A DNA stretch of 7,922 nt from NCBI GenBank assembly GCA_024636355.1, contig JAGXHH010000008.1, positions 1 through 7,922 of the forward strand, given 5' to 3'. Of this stretch, positions 5,914 through 7,922 are shown in pieces (position 1 is the first letter of the stretch; each line of letters starts with the position of its first letter). The DNA is from Desulfobacteraceae bacterium (GTDB lineage Bacteria; Desulfobacterota; Desulfobacteria; Desulfobacterales; Desulfosalsimonadaceae). The position numbers and the translations under genes are program-made. The notes beneath the pieces were generated by a model that saw only the letters and a program-made list of their open reading frames with translations, had not been told where the DNA came from and did not search any database.

Positions 5914-7044
5914 ATGTTGGAGCTGCTTTCCGGGTTCATAAACAATACCGGTTTTTTTCTGGCCGATTACAGAAACTACCTGATGATCGCCGTCGGGATA
6001 CTGTTTGTCTGGCTGGCTGTCGCCAAAAAATACGAACCGCTGCTGCTGGTACCGATCGGTTTCGGCATCGTTGTGGGAAACATTCCGTTCTTCAAAGGAT
6101 TCGGGCTCGGAATCTACGAACAGGGCAGTGTCTTCAATTACCTGTACTTCGGAGTTACGACCGGGTTATATCCGTCGATCATCTTCATGGGCCTGGGCGC
6201 CATGACCGATTTCTCCGCACTGCTGGCGCGCCCGAAACTGATGCTGCTGGGAGCAGCCGCCCAGATGGGGGTTTTCTTTACACTGATCGGTGCCCTTGCG
6301 CTCGGATTTTTTCCGAAGGAAGCCGCATCCATCGCCATTATCGGGGGGGCAGACGGTCCGACTTCGATATTCCTGACCGCCAAACTCGCCCCCCACCTGA
6401 TCGGTCCCATTGCCATTGCCGCATATTCCTATATGGCCCTCATACCCGTAATTCAGCCGCCGATCATGCGACTGCTGACAACCAAGAAAGAACGCATGAT
6501 CCGCATGGATGAAATGCGCGACGTCTCGAAAAAGGAATTGTTGATCTTCCCGATTGCCGGCACAATCCTCTGCTGCATGATAGCACCGACAGCGCTGCCG
6601 CTTCTGGGAATGCTCTTTTTGGGCAATTTCATGAAGGAATGCGGCGTGGTAGAACGGCTGGCCCAGACCGCCCGGACAGCCATCGTCGATACGGCCACCA
6701 TTATTCTCGGATTTACGGTCGGCATGAGCACCCAGGCCGATGTTTTTCTAAACGCCAAATCCCTGGGAATATTTTTCCTCGGCTCGATTGCCTTTTCCCT
6801 GGCAACGGCCTCCGGCCTGATATTCGCAAAAATCATGAACCTGTTTTCCAAAAACAAAATCAATCCCCTGATCGGCGCAGCCGGTGTTTCCGCCGTTCCG
6901 GGCTCCGCCCGCGAAGTGCATCTCATGGGCCTGCATGAAGATCCCCAGAATTTCCTGCTCCCCTATGCCATGGCCTGCAACTCGTCCGGCGTTATCGGAT
7001 CGGCCATTGCCGCCGGTGTGTTGTGGAGTTTTATGATGATTTAA
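5914..7044 (+). CDS. oadB: Na+-translocating decarboxylase beta subunit (OadB/GcdB/MmdB family)
   Basis: This polytopic membrane subunit couples decarboxylation of carboxybiotin to export of sodium ions. The 376-residue product is full length for the family. It has IIGGADGPTSIF at about residues 142-153; Asp147 corresponds to the essential Asp203 of Klebsiella OadB. It also has NPLIGAAGVSAVPGSAREVH at 317-336, where Asn317, Gly321, Ser326 and Arg333 align with Asn373, Gly377, Ser382 and Arg389. The ion site is therefore intact. ATG 5914 is chosen because GAGGAAG (5901-5907) lies six bases upstream, inside the end of the gamma gene. The open frame back to 5842 only overlaps that gene. The symbol marks the family: oxaloacetate, glutaconyl-CoA and methylmalonyl-CoA decarboxylases share this subunit, and the substrate-specific alpha subunit is not in the window. 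A terminator follows 33 bp downstream. Confidence 0.95.
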   Translation: MLELLSGFINNTGFFLADYRNYLMIAVGILFVWLAVAKKYEPLLLVPIGFGIVVGNIPFFKGFGLGIYEQGSVFNYLYFGVTTGLYPSIIFMGLGAMTDFSALLARPKLMLLGAAAQMGVFFTLIGALALGFFPKEAASIAIIGGADGPTSIFLTAKLAPHLIGPIAIAAYSYMALIPVIQPPIMRLLTTKKERMIRMDEMRDVSKKELLIFPIAGTILCCMIAPTALPLLGMLFLGNFMKECGVVERLAQTARTAIVDTATIILGFTVGMSTQADVFLNAKSLGIFFLGSIAFSLATASGLIFAKIMNLFSKNKINPLIGAAGVSAVPGSAREVHLMGLHEDPQNFLLPYAMACNSSGVIGSAIAAGVLWSFMMI

Positions 7045-7077
7045 GCCGACCGTGTTTTTCGGCTGTTGTGTATTTAA

Positions 7078-7110
7078 GAAAACCCGCATCCAAAAAAGAT
7101 GCGGGTTTTC
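7078..7110 (+). terminator. Rho-independent terminator after the decarboxylase operon
   Basis: GAAAACCCGCATC (7078-7090) and GATGCGGGTTTTC (7098-7110) form a perfect 13-bp stem around the loop CAAAAAA. Terminal A and T runs on both sides mean it could work on either strand. A smaller hairpin, AGCCGA/TCGGCT (7044-7064), begins at the last base of the beta stop codon. Confidence 0.92.
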
Positions 7111-7238
7111 GGGCTTTACGCTCCATGAGGGAGCAGCCGGTCTGATAGCGGCAAATCGCTTCGCTCGACGCGGGGCTGATGACCCCCACCCCCCAATAGA
7201 AAACGATTTGTGTTGAAAACCTGAGAGGGACGATTCCC

Positions 7239-7262
7239 ATGGGTCTGAATCATTGCGTATAA
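7239..7262 (+). other. Seven-codon mini-ORF overlapping the next gene's start
   Basis: ATG 7239 is preceded nine bases upstream by GAGGG (7225-7229), a better ribosome site than the following gene has. It encodes MGLNHCV and stops at 7260-7262, overlapping the TTG start at 7253 in another frame. It may be a leader that couples translation. Alternatively it may be the true start of the next gene, separated from it by a single-base indel in the assembly. Confidence 0.35.
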
Positions 7263-7894
7263 AAAATGCCGCATTACCGCCAACCGCTTTCCTGCTGCTG
7301 CTGCTCCTGTTTCTTGGTGCCGGCCCGGCGCTTGGTCAATCTGCCGAGAATACGGATGTTTCCACGACTATCGGCAACATCCTCAAGGCGACCGCTTCCC
7401 CGGATGCCCCGGACGTCCGCACCCAGCTGGAAAACCATGCCCGATCCCTTTTTGCCCGCCAACGCCTGGGCTGGGACACGGACACGCTTCATTACGTTTA
7501 CCGGCAGATAGTTTCCCTGCCTGCAAGGCTTCCGGAACTCGCAAGGGAAATCATGAAACAGAGCCAGGTGCTGGGCGCGGCCGGATCGATTGTGGTCTTC
7601 CTGTTCATCCTGGCCGTGGGTTACGGCCTCATCGGGCGAAAGCACGTTCTCGCCCGGGTCGAGCGGCTGGTCCGGCCCGTGTCGGAACGACTGCCGAAAG
7701 AAATTCACCCTTATTTCATCATGGGGCTCCGGGCCGTCACCTCGGCCCTGCTGCCGTTGCTCCTGTTCGGGATCTATTATCTCATCAAGGGCTTTATCGC
7801 ATACGAGGCCCCCTGGTTCCTGCTGGTTGGCAAACTGCTCAAGCTCTGGGCCGTCGGCGCCCTGCTGTTGAGCCTGGCAAACGGCCTCCGGGAT
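7253..7894 (+). CDS. Exported/membrane protein, possible MscS-family N-terminal part, 3'-truncated by adapter
   Basis: The 214 genuine residues begin with a signal peptide: RIK, a Leu-rich core at about 11-22, then GPALG before Gln29. A periplasmic segment rich in short helices follows (about 30-105). Membrane helices lie near 108-128, 160-181 and 188-210, separated by the basic loop GRKHVLARVERLVRPVSERLPKEIHP. This layout resembles the N-terminal region of larger mechanosensitive channel proteins of the MscS family, but the diagnostic channel domain would lie beyond the truncation, so the assignment is tentative. No ATG or GTG exists in this frame after the stop at 7214-7216. TTG 7253 is the only plausible start and its ribosome site is weak. 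The apparent final residues LSLIHI and the stop at 7913-7915 are translated adapter, not protein. It is transcriptionally separated from the beta subunit by the terminator. Confidence 0.6.
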
Positions 7895-7922
7895 CTGTCT
7901 CTTATACACATCTGACGCTGCC
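7895..7922 (+). other. Illumina Nextera / Tn5 mosaic-end adapter contamination
   Basis: CTGTCTCTTATACACATCT (7895-7913) is the 19-bp Tn5 mosaic end, and GACGCTGCC (7914-7922) continues exactly as the reverse complement of the Nextera read-1 adapter. This is library sequence, not genome. It creates the false ending LSLIHI on the + strand and a false MYKRQ start on the - strand. Confidence 0.97.

Noticed and set aside
7274..7909. 211-codon minus-strand ORF starting MYKRQ
   Set aside because: Its start lies in the Nextera adapter and the rest is the antisense of the membrane-protein gene; the Gln/Glu/Gly-rich composition is typical of a shadow frame.

Overview
The window looks like a fragment of an anaerobic bacterium's genome, most likely a sulfate reducer or relative in the Desulfobacterota (old Deltaproteobacteria). 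This is inferred from a cysteine-type formate dehydrogenase with a cytochrome b subunit, a sodium-pump decarboxylase module and word-like tandem repeats between genes. No rRNA or marker gene is present to prove it. All convincing genes are on the + strand. Positions 7895-7922 are not genomic: they match the Illumina Nextera (Tn5 mosaic-end) adapter, so the window ends at an untrimmed read or contig end, probably from a metagenome or draft assembly.

Region 1 (2-4931) is a membrane-bound formate dehydrogenase locus. It holds the catalytic molybdopterin subunit (2-2434, N-terminus missing), the four-cluster iron-sulfur subunit (2448-3044) and the cytochrome b (gamma) subunit (3963-4931). Together they would oxidise formate and pass electrons through [4Fe-4S] clusters to haem b and then quinone. 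The beta and gamma genes are separated by about 920 bp. That interval holds a 391-bp repeat-rich spacer with three short-period tandem arrays and a duplicated ~29-bp element. It also holds two small tandem lipoprotein-like genes (3436-3633, 3668-3844) whose C-termini share the pattern LRxRFxxVQTDR. This pair is the best candidate for something undescribed here.

Region 2 (4932-5456) is 525 bp with no convincing gene. It contains a perfect 12-bp inverted repeat and a short hairpin, and may carry the promoter of the next operon or a decayed gene.

Region 3 (5457-7110) is a two-gene operon for a Na+-translocating decarboxylase: a gamma-like subunit with an unusual soluble C-terminal extension, then a complete beta subunit with the ion-site residues. 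A strong rho-independent terminator closes it. No carboxyltransferase (alpha) or biotin-carrier gene is visible, so the substrate cannot be read from this window.

Region 4 (7111-7894) starts a gene for an exported or membrane protein, possibly the N-terminal part of an MscS-type mechanosensitive channel. It is cut by the adapter; its apparent stop codon lies in adapter sequence.
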